Shown here piece by piece: positions 1 through 6,080 of a DNA stretch of 9,281 bases. The stretch spans positions 1-9,281 of the forward strand of contig JAEZVS010000127.1 of the NCBI GenBank assembly GCA_023443145.1, in the 5' to 3' direction. The notes beneath the pieces were generated by a model, which did no database searches, was not told where the DNA came from, and saw nothing but the letters and a program-made list of their open reading frames with translations. This DNA is from Bacillota bacterium (GTDB taxonomy: Bacteria > Bacillota > Peptococcia > Peptococcales > Peptococcaceae). The position numbers and the translations under genes were made by a program. How positions within the stretch are numbered: the first letter of the stretch is position 1; each line of letters opens with the position of its first letter.

Positions 1-791
1 GGACCATATTGGCCCATCGTTTTGCGCTGGCGGGGGCGGGCATTGGGGTCTTTTTCCTGCTGAAACGCCGTCCTTTGCCTGAGGGCATTTGCTGGTTGCG
101 TATTTTACCGGTGGGATTATTTTATCCGGTGGGCTTTTTTATGTGTCAGACTTTGGGTCTGGCGCATAGTCCGTCAACAGTGGCAGGCTTGATCAGCGCC
201 ACCACACCTATCTTTACCATTATATTGGCATGGTTGATACTGAAAGAGAGATTGTCGCGGCGGCAAAAGCTTTGTTTGACTGTGTCGGTGGCAGGTTTGG
301 TGTTTATGAATGTGATGAGCGGATCGGCCGAAGGCGTCGGCTGGACGGGTGTGATTTTTCTGTTTCTTTCGGTGCTGTCCACAGCGTTTTACCAAGTTTT
401 CCTGAAAAAAGTTGTGGAACAGTTTGACCTGATGGATATTGTGCTGGTGATGACGCTTTCTGCCGCCGCGTTCTTTCACGTGGTATGGTTGGCACATTTT
501 GGATTGGATGGGGGCCGTTATCTGTCTCCATTTACCCGGGAAAGCTATGTATTGGCCATGATTTATTTGAGCATCCCCTCTTCTTTATTGACCTCTTTTT
601 TGGCAGCCTTTGCTCTTACAGAGCTGAGATCTTCCGTGGTGGGTATTTTTAACAACATTCCACCCATTGTGGCCATATTTGCGGGTTTCGCTTTTTTAGG
701 AGAGCGCGTATACTGGTATCATCTGGTCGGAGTGAGCCTCATTATCATGGGGACACTTGCCTATAACTTCGCCGAGCAAAAACTGGGCTGA
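1..791 (+). CDS. EamA/DMT-family membrane transporter, 5' end cut by window
   Basis: This is the C-terminal 260 or so residues of a drug/metabolite transporter superfamily permease. The reading frame is open back to base 3 (codons ACC ATA TTG), so the true start lies upstream and the TTG at position 9 is probably not a start; roughly 30-40 residues are missing if the protein has the usual length near 300. The visible part is very hydrophobic and holds the end of one EamA repeat followed by a complete second one. Each repeat ends with the family's signature before its last helix: LKERLS after TTPIFTIILAWLI in the first, LGERVYWYHLVG after NNIPPIVAIFAGFAF in the second. About 10 membrane helices are expected in the full protein. 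Substrate cannot be told from sequence; relatives export amino acids, nucleotides or other metabolites. The cupin gene starts 34 bp downstream with no terminator between, so the two are probably co-transcribed. Confidence 0.88.
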   Translation, partial: TILAHRFALAGAGIGVFFLLKRRPLPEGICWLRILPVGLFYPVGFFMCQTLGLAHSPSTVAGLISATTPIFTIILAWLILKERLSRRQKLCLTVSVAGLVFMNVMSGSAEGVGWTGVIFLFLSVLSTAFYQVFLKKVVEQFDLMDIVLVMTLSAAAFFHVVWLAHFGLDGGRYLSPFTRESYVLAMIYLSIPSSLLTSFLAAFALTELRSSVVGIFNNIPPIVAIFAGFAFLGERVYWYHLVGVSLIIMGTLAYNFAEQKLG

Positions 792-825
792 AGCGACAGA
801 CAACCAATTTATAGGAGGAAGAACG

Positions 826-1188
826 ATGATTATTCGTAAAGATCAAATGGAAAAAGAAGTGCGCCCCAATCCTTTTGGTGGTGAAGGATCGCCTGTTTTT
901 CATCATTTGCTGGACGCCTCTCTTTTAAAGGGTGAGGCTAAGATGTTCAACATTGTGGAATTTCAGCCGGGTGAATCTTTAGGCTGGCACGGTCACATTG
1001 ATAATTTTGAGATCTATTATATCTTAGAAGGCCAGGCTTTGGTAAACGACAACGGTGAAGAATACGAAGTCTATCCCGGTGATCTTGTCTACACTGCCGA
1101 TGGCGCCCATCACTCCATTCAAAACAACGGCACCGGCGTGATGAAAATGGTGGCCACGGTTATCTTTGAAAATAAAGCCGGCCAATAA
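826..1188 (+). CDS. Small single-domain cupin protein, 120 aa
   Basis: A compact beta-barrel cupin of unknown substrate. The first cupin motif is a perfect fit: G49, five residues, H55-x-H57, four residues, E62, six residues, G69. The second has PGD at 84-86, then H96 with three residues to N100. H55, H57, E62 and H96 are the expected ligands of one metal ion, so a metal-dependent role is possible, but many such small cupins are only sugar or metabolite binders. No signal peptide or membrane segment, so cytoplasmic. The start is ATG 826, chosen because AGGAGG sits at 813-818, seven bases upstream; an in-frame ATG at 757 inside the transporter gene has no comparable site. It follows the transporter gene by 34 bp and is closed by a strong terminator, suggesting a two-gene unit. 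A functional link between transporter and cupin is inference only. Confidence 0.87.
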   Translation: MIIRKDQMEKEVRPNPFGGEGSPVFHHLLDASLLKGEAKMFNIVEFQPGESLGWHGHIDNFEIYYILEGQALVNDNGEEYEVYPGDLVYTADGAHHSIQNNGTGVMKMVATVIFENKAGQ

Positions 1189-1241
1189 AGCGTTGTATTG
1201 CTTTTTCGGTAGGAAGGCACGCTTTATATAGAGCGCTTTTC

Positions 1242-1282
1242 AGCGCCCTTTCTCAATCGTTGACTGAGAAAGGGCGCTTTTT
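1242..1282 (+). terminator. Rho-independent terminator of the transporter-cupin unit
   Basis: The arms 1242-1255 and 1265-1278 form a perfect 14-bp stem (AGCGCCCTTTCTCA with its complement) around a 9-base loop. A run of five T (1278-1282) follows on the plus strand. It lies 53 bp after the cupin stop. The minus-strand side lacks an equally good T run, so it acts mainly on plus-strand transcripts. Confidence 0.85.
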
Positions 1283-1287
1283 AGTGC

Positions 1288-1314
1288 AAAAAAACCGCCT
1301 GCCCGGGCAGACGG
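1288..1314 (-). terminator. Rho-independent terminator of the MFS gene
   Basis: Read on the minus strand, CCGTCTGC, a CCGG loop and GCAGGCGG form an 8-bp GC-rich hairpin with one U-G wobble, directly followed by seven T (complement of A 1288-1294). It begins about 10 bp past the MFS stop codon. It sits back to back with the cupin terminator, so the two convergent units are insulated within about 70 bp. Confidence 0.82.
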
Positions 1315-1324
1315 CTACAGATAT

Positions 1325-2722
1325 TCACTTAACAAATCGGTGCTCGTCTTTGACGAACACCACTGCCAGCACCAAGGCCACCAGCATAATGGCCGAGGCC
1401 AACGCAAAGGCGGCATGAAAGCCGTACATGGTGGATGTTTTAAAACCCAAATCCTGATGGGCGATGGTGAACATGGTCATGATGGTGATGATGACAGCTG
1501 TACCTAAAGAGCCGGCCACTTGACGAAGCGTGGTGGCGGCGGCATTCCCGTGAAACATTAAGTTTGGTGTTAAAGCATTGAGACTCCACGTATTCACAGG
1601 ACCCATGACGACAAAAATCCACATAGCACGAAGGTTATAGACAAACATCAAATACCAAAAAGAGGTGTGCTCGTTAAAGGTGAGAAAGAGGGCGGTGCCT
1701 AAAAAAAGAAAGCTCAGGCCCACAATGGCAATTTTTCGTAATCCGTGACGGTCGAAAAGGGTGCCTACAAAAGGCGAGGCCACCATACCGAAGACAGCGG
1801 ACGGAATAAAAATTAGAGTGGATTTAAAGGCGCTGTATTCCAACACTTGTTGCAGGAATACCGGTGTGGCAATGGTGCCGGCAATAAGGGCTGCGTTCAG
1901 GCTCATTCCGATGGCGGTACCCACGTTAAAAGAACGAAATTTAAATACATCCATGCGAATAAGCGGATCGTCAATGTGGGTCTGACGGCGGAAGAAGAGA
2001 ATCAGAATGAGCACACCGAAGAAAAGCCCGCTCAATGTGAGGGGATGCAGCCAACCTTCGGTGCCGGAAATAGAAAATCCGAAGAGCACGCCACCAAAAC
2101 CGAAGGTGGAAAGGGTCACGGACCACCAGTCCAAACTGGCATGACGGTTTTCGCCGATTTTCTTTAAAAAGATAAATGAGAGCAGCAAATCGCAGGCTAA
2201 GAGTGGGAGCATACAAATAAAGGTGGCATGCCAGCCCCAGTGATCAACAATGTAGCCGGCCAAAGGTGGGCCGATGGCGGGGGCACCGGCAAAGACGATG
2301 CCGGCATAACCCATGGCGGCGCCTCGTTTATGAGGAGGAAATACACTCATAATGGTATTGATTAAAAGGGGCAGCAGCACGCCGAAACCCAGCCCCTGTA
2401 AAATACGCGAGAACAGTAGGTGAAAAAAAGAGGTGCTTGCCGCAGCCAAAGCGGTGCCGGCAGAAAAAACCGCCATGGCAATCAAATAGAGCCGTCGGTT
2501 GGAAAAGCGCTCCGTTAAAAAGGCGCTGATGGGCACCATGATGCCGTTTACCAACAAGTAAATGGTGGTGAACCACTGACCTTGCGAAGCGGTAATGTGC
2601 ATGTCGCGCATAATGGACGGCAAAGCAGGCGATAATATGGTCTGATTGAGGGAAGCGATGAATACCCCCAACAACATGAGCCCGATGGCCGTGAGCTCCT
2701 CTTTTTTTAATGAATCATCCAT
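1325..2722 (-). CDS. MFS multidrug efflux transporter, DHA2 (14-TM) type, 465 aa
   Basis: Predicted proton-driven drug exporter of the cytoplasmic membrane, similar in layout to the EmrB/QacA/LmrB group. Family motifs are visible in order: LNQTILSPALPSI at 25-37 (DHA2 motif D1, here with N where many members have D), the motif A loop FLTERFSNRR at 68-77, SRILQGLGFG at 105-114 (motif B, with the TM4 arginine R106), GAPAIGPPLAG at 146-156 (motif C, the antiporter signature), and in the second half FIPSAV followed by GTLFDRHG. Many hydrophobic segments fit 14 helices. The frame stays open to 2935, but ATG 2722 is chosen: AGGAG lies 8 bp upstream, and the extra 71 residues would be non-hydrophobic and overlap the promoter. 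Substrate is not readable from sequence. It is divergent from the fatty acid operon and probably has its own regulator elsewhere. Confidence 0.9.
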   Translation of the reverse strand: MDDSLKKEELTAIGLMLLGVFIASLNQTILSPALPSIMRDMHITASQGQWFTTIYLLVNGIMVPISAFLTERFSNRRLYLIAMAVFSAGTALAAASTSFFHLLFSRILQGLGFGVLLPLLINTIMSVFPPHKRGAAMGYAGIVFAGAPAIGPPLAGYIVDHWGWHATFICMLPLLACDLLLSFIFLKKIGENRHASLDWWSVTLSTFGFGGVLFGFSISGTEGWLHPLTLSGLFFGVLILILFFRRQTHIDDPLIRMDVFKFRSFNVGTAIGMSLNAALIAGTIATPVFLQQVLEYSAFKSTLIFIPSAVFGMVASPFVGTLFDRHGLRKIAIVGLSFLFLGTALFLTFNEHTSFWYLMFVYNLRAMWIFVVMGPVNTWSLNALTPNLMFHGNAAATTLRQVAGSLGTAVIITIMTMFTIAHQDLGFKTSTMYGFHAAFALASAIMLVALVLAVVFVKDEHRFVK

Positions 2723-2730
2723 CAAAGTTT

Positions 2731-2735
2731 CTCCT
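2731..2735 (-). promoter_or_regulatory. Ribosome binding site fixing the MFS start
   Basis: The minus strand reads AGGAG here, eight bases before ATG 2722-2720. This decides the start over upstream in-frame ATGs such as the one at 2935. Confidence 0.8.
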
Positions 2736-2797
2736 CTGCAAAAAAAATAACCACGCTCAAAGCGCAGAAATGGGTGTCGCTCAATTGTACTTATTAT

Positions 2798-2824
2798 GTT
2801 ATACCCAAAATGTGCACATTTCAA
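2798..2824 (-). promoter_or_regulatory. Probable promoter of the MFS gene
   Basis: On the minus strand TTGAAA (complement of 2819-2824) and TATAAC (complement of 2798-2803) each match the sigma-A consensus at five of six positions. The 15-bp spacer is shorter than the usual 17, so basal strength may be low. Transcription would begin near 2790, giving a leader of about 70 bases. Confidence 0.55.
2808..2821. promoter_or_regulatory. 14-bp perfect palindrome in the MFS promoter, candidate operator
   Basis: AAATGTGCACATTT is its own reverse complement. It fills most of the spacer and overlaps the -35 box of the predicted MFS promoter. That is a typical place for a dimeric repressor (TetR- or MarR-like) to block an efflux pump gene. 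The regulator is not encoded in the window, and its family is inference. Confidence 0.55.
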
Positions 2825-3012
2825 GAGATAATTGTTTCCATACAAAGCTTTTAATAAGCTGCAATAAACATTCTTTATCTGTCTATCATCTGTCGATGCA
2901 TGTATTGAGTGATGAGGGCATAGCTTTTCTGCCATGGTGTGATGAATGTATGTTGTGTTGATTCAGCGGTTGTGTAGATTTAGAAAAAGCATAAATTTCT
3001 TTATACTTTTCG
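2825..3012. other. Central part of the divergent intergenic region, no gene seen
   Basis: This stretch lies between the MFS promoter and the acpP promoter. I see no open frame with a plausible start site and ribosome binding site, and no tRNA-like fold. The only local structure is a weak 5-bp hairpin (AGCTT, TTAAT loop, AAGCT) near 2847-2861. A weak TTGATT/TAGAAA pair at 2958-2986 could be a second plus-strand promoter but is much poorer than the one at 3013. Confidence 0.5.
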
Positions 3013-3041
3013 TTGACAATACCCAAGGAAATCCGTAAGAT
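3013..3041 (+). promoter_or_regulatory. Promoter of the fatty acid synthesis operon
   Basis: A perfect -35 box TTGACA (3013-3018) is followed after exactly 17 bp by TAAGAT (3036-3041), which matches the -10 consensus at four of six positions. Transcription is predicted to start near 3048, leaving a leader of about 100 bases before acpP. The weak -10 next to a perfect -35, with a large palindrome at the start point, suggests a regulated promoter. Confidence 0.65.
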
Positions 3042-3046
3042 GATAG

Positions 3047-3088
3047 ATAAAATAATTTATGTAAAAAATTTTATGTAAATTATTTTAT
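3047..3088. promoter_or_regulatory. 42-bp near-perfect palindrome with three 14-bp tandem repeats, candidate operator or leader hairpin
   Basis: Pairing 3047 with 3088 and moving inward gives 13 consecutive Watson-Crick pairs, two positions that pair as G-U in RNA, then five more pairs and a 2-base centre. The same DNA also reads as tandem repeats: TTTATGTAAA at 3056 and again at 3070, and TTTATGCAAC at 3084, each 14 bp apart. Each box is nearly symmetric (TTTA..TAAA). It begins at the predicted transcription start of acpP, so it could be a DNA operator, an RNA hairpin, or both. It matches neither the FapR nor the FabT consensus as I know them. Confidence 0.6.
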
Positions 3089-3101
3089 GCAACCAATGAA
3101 A

Positions 3102-3122
3102 GATGCAGGTTTTGTCTGCATC
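3102..3122 (+). promoter_or_regulatory. Leader hairpin upstream of the acpP ribosome binding site
   Basis: GATGCAG (3102-3108) and CTGCATC (3116-3122) form a perfect 7-bp stem with a 7-base loop. It ends ten bases before the Shine-Dalgarno sequence and has no T run, so it is not a terminator. It may tune translation or mRNA stability. Confidence 0.4.
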
Positions 3123-3131
3123 AACACCTAT

Positions 3132-3138
3132 GAGGAGG
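3132..3138 (+). promoter_or_regulatory. Strong ribosome binding site fixing the acpP start
   Basis: GAGGAGG lies eight bases before ATG 3147. Two in-frame ATGs at 3087 and 3096 have no such site; the first overlaps the palindrome, so they are rejected as starts. Confidence 0.85.
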
Positions 3139-3146
3139 AACAAATC

Positions 3147-3374
3147 ATGGATCAAATGGAACAATTAAAACAAATCGTAGCGGAAAATTTGGGTTGTGAT
3201 GCAGCTTCTCTCACAGAAACCACGCATCTGGCAGATGACCTGAATGCAGACTCATTGGATATGGTGGAACTGAGTATGGCGGTGGAAGAGGCTTTCGGCA
3301 TCTCTTTTACCGATGAGCAATTGGCAACGGTGCGCACCTTAGGTGATATGAAAGTGCTTTTAGAAAATGCTTGA
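3147..3374 (+). CDS. acpP: Acyl carrier protein, 75 aa
   Basis: Small acidic cytoplasmic protein that carries growing acyl chains as thioesters on a 4'-phosphopantetheine arm. The attachment site is visible as ADSLDMVEL with the modified serine at S36, preceded by LADDLNA. The length of 75 aa and the four-helix pattern, ending in TLGDMKVLLENA, are typical of type II fatty acid synthesis ACPs. It is the first gene of the operon and has the best ribosome binding site of all eight genes. Its last 8 bp overlap accB. ACP is normally needed in large excess over the enzymes, and here that could be met only by its strong translation start, because no terminator or gap separates it from accB. Confidence 0.95.
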   Translation: MDQMEQLKQIVAENLGCDAASLTETTHLADDLNADSLDMVELSMAVEEAFGISFTDEQLATVRTLGDMKVLLENA

Positions 3375-3870
3375 AGATGTACGGGCTTTAATGGCCGAAT
3401 TTCGGGCGCTGGGGCTGGGAGAGATGCAGCTGGAGACGCCGGGATTGTCGCTGAAACTTAAGGCCGCCCTGTCTTATGACTCATCGCCGGCGCCGGTTGC
3501 AGTTGACGAGACGACGCCTGTCGTTGGCGCTATGCCGTCATCAGAGGCCGGCTTTTCTCGAAAAGAAAATTCCGCTGAGACAGGCAGTCTTTCAGGGACC
3601 ACAGAGGTCGGTTCCGCAGATGATCTGACGCCGGTGCGCTCACCATTGGTGGGGGTGTGCTATTTGGCCGAATCTCCGGAGGCGGCTCCTTTTGTGAAAG
3701 AGGGTCAGCAGGTGGTTGCAGGAGATGTGCTCTGCACCATTGAGGCCATGAAAACTTTCAGCAACCTTACGGCGCCTGTTTCAGGGGTGGTGCGTCAAGT
3801 GCTGGTGGCCGATGGCGCGGCTGTCGGTGTGGATGATGTGCTCTTTACACTGGAGGCGCACCGTGATTAA
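3367..3870 (+). CDS. accB: Biotin carboxyl carrier protein of acetyl-CoA carboxylase, 167 aa
   Basis: Carries the biotin that shuttles CO2 from AccC to the AccD-AccA carboxyltransferase. Residues 1-35 form the N-terminal region, about 37-88 a flexible Ala/Pro/Ser/Thr-rich linker, and 90-165 the biotinyl domain. The thumb loop typical of acetyl-CoA carboxylase BCCPs is present (SPLVG, then ESPEAAPF at 102-109). The biotin attachment motif is EAMK with K129. What follows is unusual: TFSNLTAP where most bacterial BCCPs have MMNEI or similar. Start is ATG 3367, which overlaps acpP by 8 bp. I see no convincing Shine-Dalgarno sequence before it, so translation probably depends on ribosomes finishing acpP, which would also lower AccB relative to ACP. 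Confidence 0.93.
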   Translation: MLEDVRALMAEFRALGLGEMQLETPGLSLKLKAALSYDSSPAPVAVDETTPVVGAMPSSEAGFSRKENSAETGSLSGTTEVGSADDLTPVRSPLVGVCYLAESPEAAPFVKEGQQVVAGDVLCTIEAMKTFSNLTAPVSGVVRQVLVADGAAVGVDDVLFTLEAHRD

Positions 3871-5266
3871 AAAAGTGCTGGTGGCCAATAGAGGCGAGGT
3901 GGCGCTGCGCATTATTCGGGCAGCGGCAGAGAGCGGCATCCGTACGGTGGCGGTATGTTCCACTGCCGACCGCGGCGCTCTGTACACCCAGCTGGCGGAT
4001 GAGTGTCTGACCGTCGGTCCGCCCAATCCGGCAGAAAGTTATTTGCATGTTGAGCGCTTACTGGATGCGGCCTGGGCCACAGATTGTGACGCCATCCATC
4101 CCGGTTACGGTTTTTTATCGGAAAACGCCGATTTTGCTCAAGCCGTTATTGATGCGGGATTTGTTTTTATCGGGCCGAAGCCGGATGTGATGGCCATCAT
4201 GGGTGATAAGGCGCGGGCACGGACGTTGATGCGTTCGGCAGGGGTGCCGGTGGTGCCGGGATCTAACGGTGCGGTGGCAACAGTGGATGAGGCCTTGGCT
4301 GAAGCGGCCGCCATAGGATATCCGGTGCTTTTAAAGGCGTCGGCCGGGGGCGGCGGCCGTGGCATTCGACGTGTCAACGGGCCGGAAGAAATGGCCCAGG
4401 CATTTCACAGTGCCGCCCAAGAGGCATCTCACGCTTTTTCCGACGGGGCCCTCTATGTGGAAAAATACATCGTCAATCCCCGTCATGTGGAGGTGCAGGT
4501 GCTGGCCGACACTTTTGGACATGCGGTTCATCTCGGTGAACGGGCTTGCTCATTGCAGCTTTATGGTCAGAAAATGGTGGAAGAAGCGCCGGCTCCTCGG
4601 ATTTCAGACGAGGTGCGCAACCGGCTTTTTGAAGCAGCCTTGCGGGCGGTGGAGGTTTCGGGATATGAAAATGTCGGCACGGTGGAGTTCATTTTAGATG
4701 AAGACGACCGGCCGTATTTTATAGAAATGAATACGCGCTTACAAGTGGAACATGCAGTGACAGAGATGGTAACGGGACTTGATCTGGTGCGGGCGCAATT
4801 TCGGGTGGCGTCAGGATTGGCATTGGATATTCAACAGGACGATGTGTCCATCTCCGGTCATGCGATGGAGTGCCGCATCATTGCGCGAGACCCGCTCAAC
4901 AATTTTTTGCCGTCTACCGGAGAGGTATCGGCCATTTTCACCCCCGGTGGCCATTTCACCCGTTTTGACACCCATTTGCAGCCGGGTGCCCTTGTCACCC
5001 CTTATTACGACCCACTTTTGGCCAAGCTGATTGTGCGCGGCGAGGGGCGGTTGGATGCCATTCGGAAAATGCGCCGTGCTCTGGAAGAAACGGCCATTGA
5101 AGGGGTGCGTACCAATGTGGACCTGCTTTATACGATTTTTCACGACCATGCCTTTGTGCGCGGTCACTACGATACATCGTTTATGGAAAAGAACATCCGC
5201 CGTTGGGTGGAGGTAATGGAGACGACTGCCGATGAATTACGTCGAGCGACGCAAAAAAATATTTAG
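3863..5266 (+). CDS. accC: Biotin carboxylase subunit of acetyl-CoA carboxylase, 467 aa
   Basis: ATP-grasp enzyme that carboxylates AccB-bound biotin with bicarbonate and ATP. Seen in order: LVANRGEVALRI at 6-17, HPGYGFLSENA at 79-89, K116 in GDKARAR, the glycine-rich ATP loop KASAGGGGRG at 158-167, H208, E275, E288/N290 and R292-QVE296, and R338. These match the known ATP, metal and bicarbonate residues of the E. coli enzyme. Two changes stand out: the loop normally reading RDCSxQRRHQK is RACSLQLYGQK at 227-237, losing the position of E. coli His236 but keeping Q232 and K237, and VEHPVTE is VEHAVTE. Start is GTG 3863 with GGAGG at 3852-3856; it overlaps accB by 8 bp. It has about 15 extra C-terminal residues compared with E. 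coli AccC, and its end overlaps accD by 35 bp. Confidence 0.93.
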   Translation: MIKKVLVANRGEVALRIIRAAAESGIRTVAVCSTADRGALYTQLADECLTVGPPNPAESYLHVERLLDAAWATDCDAIHPGYGFLSENADFAQAVIDAGFVFIGPKPDVMAIMGDKARARTLMRSAGVPVVPGSNGAVATVDEALAEAAAIGYPVLLKASAGGGGRGIRRVNGPEEMAQAFHSAAQEASHAFSDGALYVEKYIVNPRHVEVQVLADTFGHAVHLGERACSLQLYGQKMVEEAPAPRISDEVRNRLFEAALRAVEVSGYENVGTVEFILDEDDRPYFIEMNTRLQVEHAVTEMVTGLDLVRAQFRVASGLALDIQQDDVSISGHAMECRIIARDPLNNFLPSTGEVSAIFTPGGHFTRFDTHLQPGALVTPYYDPLLAKLIVRGEGRLDAIRKMRRALEETAIEGVRTNVDLLYTIFHDHAFVRGHYDTSFMEKNIRRWVEVMETTADELRRATQKNI

Positions 5267-6080
5267 TTTGATTCACGCTCGCCGTGCAGCCAATCGCATT
5301 CGCGGCGCAGTGATGGGTGGACGTGCCGATCGCTGTGCCGACTGCGGTAAAAAGCTGGAGGGCGAAGCCGCGGCCTTAGCGTGCTGTCCGCATTGCGGTC
5401 ATCACATGGCTCTTTCAGCAGAGGCGCATTTGCGCCGTCTGTTGGATGATTGTGAGCTATTGTCCCTGCCTCAGCCGCGGGTGAATCCTCTTTCCTTTCC
5501 GGGTTTTGAAGAAAAGAAAATTCGTCTGCAAGAAGAGACTGGTCTGGATGAGGCGGTGCTGGTGTCTCGCGGACGATTAGGCGACGAAAAGGTTATTGCT
5601 TTTGCGATGGACAAGCGCTTTTTGATGGGGAGCATGGGCATGGTGGTGGGGCATCGGGTGGCCCTGGCATTTCGTCTGGCTGTCGAAGAAGGCTTGCCGG
5701 TTTTGGGCATCACCGCCAGTGGCGGCGCCCGAATGCAAGAAGGCATTTATGCCCTTATGCAGATGGCCCACACCACGGCGGCGGTGCGCGCCCATTCTGA
5801 CGCCGGTCTATTTTATACGTGCCTGATGACCGATCCCACCACCGGAGGGGTGTCGGCAAGTTTTGCCAGTTTGGCGGATGTGATTTTGGCGGAGCCGGGT
5901 GCGCGTATTTGTTTTACCGGGCGGCGTGTGATTGAAAGCACCATCGGTGAAAAACTTCCTGAAGGCTTTCAAAGTGCTGCTTTTGTGCGGGATCACGGCT
6001 TTTTGGATGACATCGTTTCACGACTGGATCAAAAAGATTATCTCACCCGGCTCTTTCATCACCACAGGAGGATGTCATGA
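5232..6080 (+). CDS. accD: Acetyl-CoA carboxylase carboxyltransferase beta subunit, 282 aa
   Basis: With AccA it forms the carboxyltransferase that moves CO2 from biotin to acetyl-CoA. An N-terminal zinc ribbon is intact: C35, C38, C52 and C55. The crotonase-like core shows GSMGMVVG at 133-140, SGGARMQE at 163-170, LMQMAHT at 175-181, TDPTTGGVSASFA at 200-212 and RRVIESTIGEKLPEGFQ at 231-247, all family hallmarks. ATG 5232 is chosen because the first residues (MNYVERRKKI) line up with the E. coli start (MSWIERIK) and GGAG lies at 5218-5221. This places 35 bp of accD inside the end of accC. It overlaps accA by ATGA. Confidence 0.94.
   Translation: MNYVERRKKIFSLIHARRAANRIRGAVMGGRADRCADCGKKLEGEAAALACCPHCGHHMALSAEAHLRRLLDDCELLSLPQPRVNPLSFPGFEEKKIRLQEETGLDEAVLVSRGRLGDEKVIAFAMDKRFLMGSMGMVVGHRVALAFRLAVEEGLPVLGITASGGARMQEGIYALMQMAHTTAAVRAHSDAGLFYTCLMTDPTTGGVSASFASLADVILAEPGARICFTGRRVIESTIGEKLPEGFQSAAFVRDHGFLDDIVSRLDQKDYLTRLFHHHRRMS

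Noticed and set aside
757..825. Cupin start at ATG 757 inside the transporter gene
   Set aside because: It would need a 35-bp overlap without a ribosome binding site, while ATG 826 follows AGGAGG at 7 bp.
2723..2935. 71-residue N-terminal extension of the MFS protein (ATG at 2935)
   Set aside because: The extension is non-hydrophobic, unlike family N-termini, and would overlap the predicted promoter and palindrome. ATG 2722 has AGGAG eight bases upstream.
2710..2961. 83-codon plus-strand frame in the MFS-acpP intergenic region
   Set aside because: It begins antisense to the MFS start, lacks a ribosome binding site, runs over the predicted MFS promoter and has no recognisable product.
2958..2986. 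Second plus-strand promoter, TTGATT with TAGAAA
   Set aside because: The match to consensus is weak, and a perfect TTGACA with 17-bp spacing lies closer to acpP. Kept only as a remote possibility.
3047..3088. Reading the AT-rich palindrome as a terminator
   Set aside because: The stem is almost all A-T pairs, lacks a GC-rich core and sits right after the promoter rather than after a gene.
3087..3146. Longer acpP product starting at ATG 3087 or 3096
   Set aside because: These ATGs have no ribosome binding site, and the extra 20 residues are absent from normal ACPs. ATG 3147 follows GAGGAGG.
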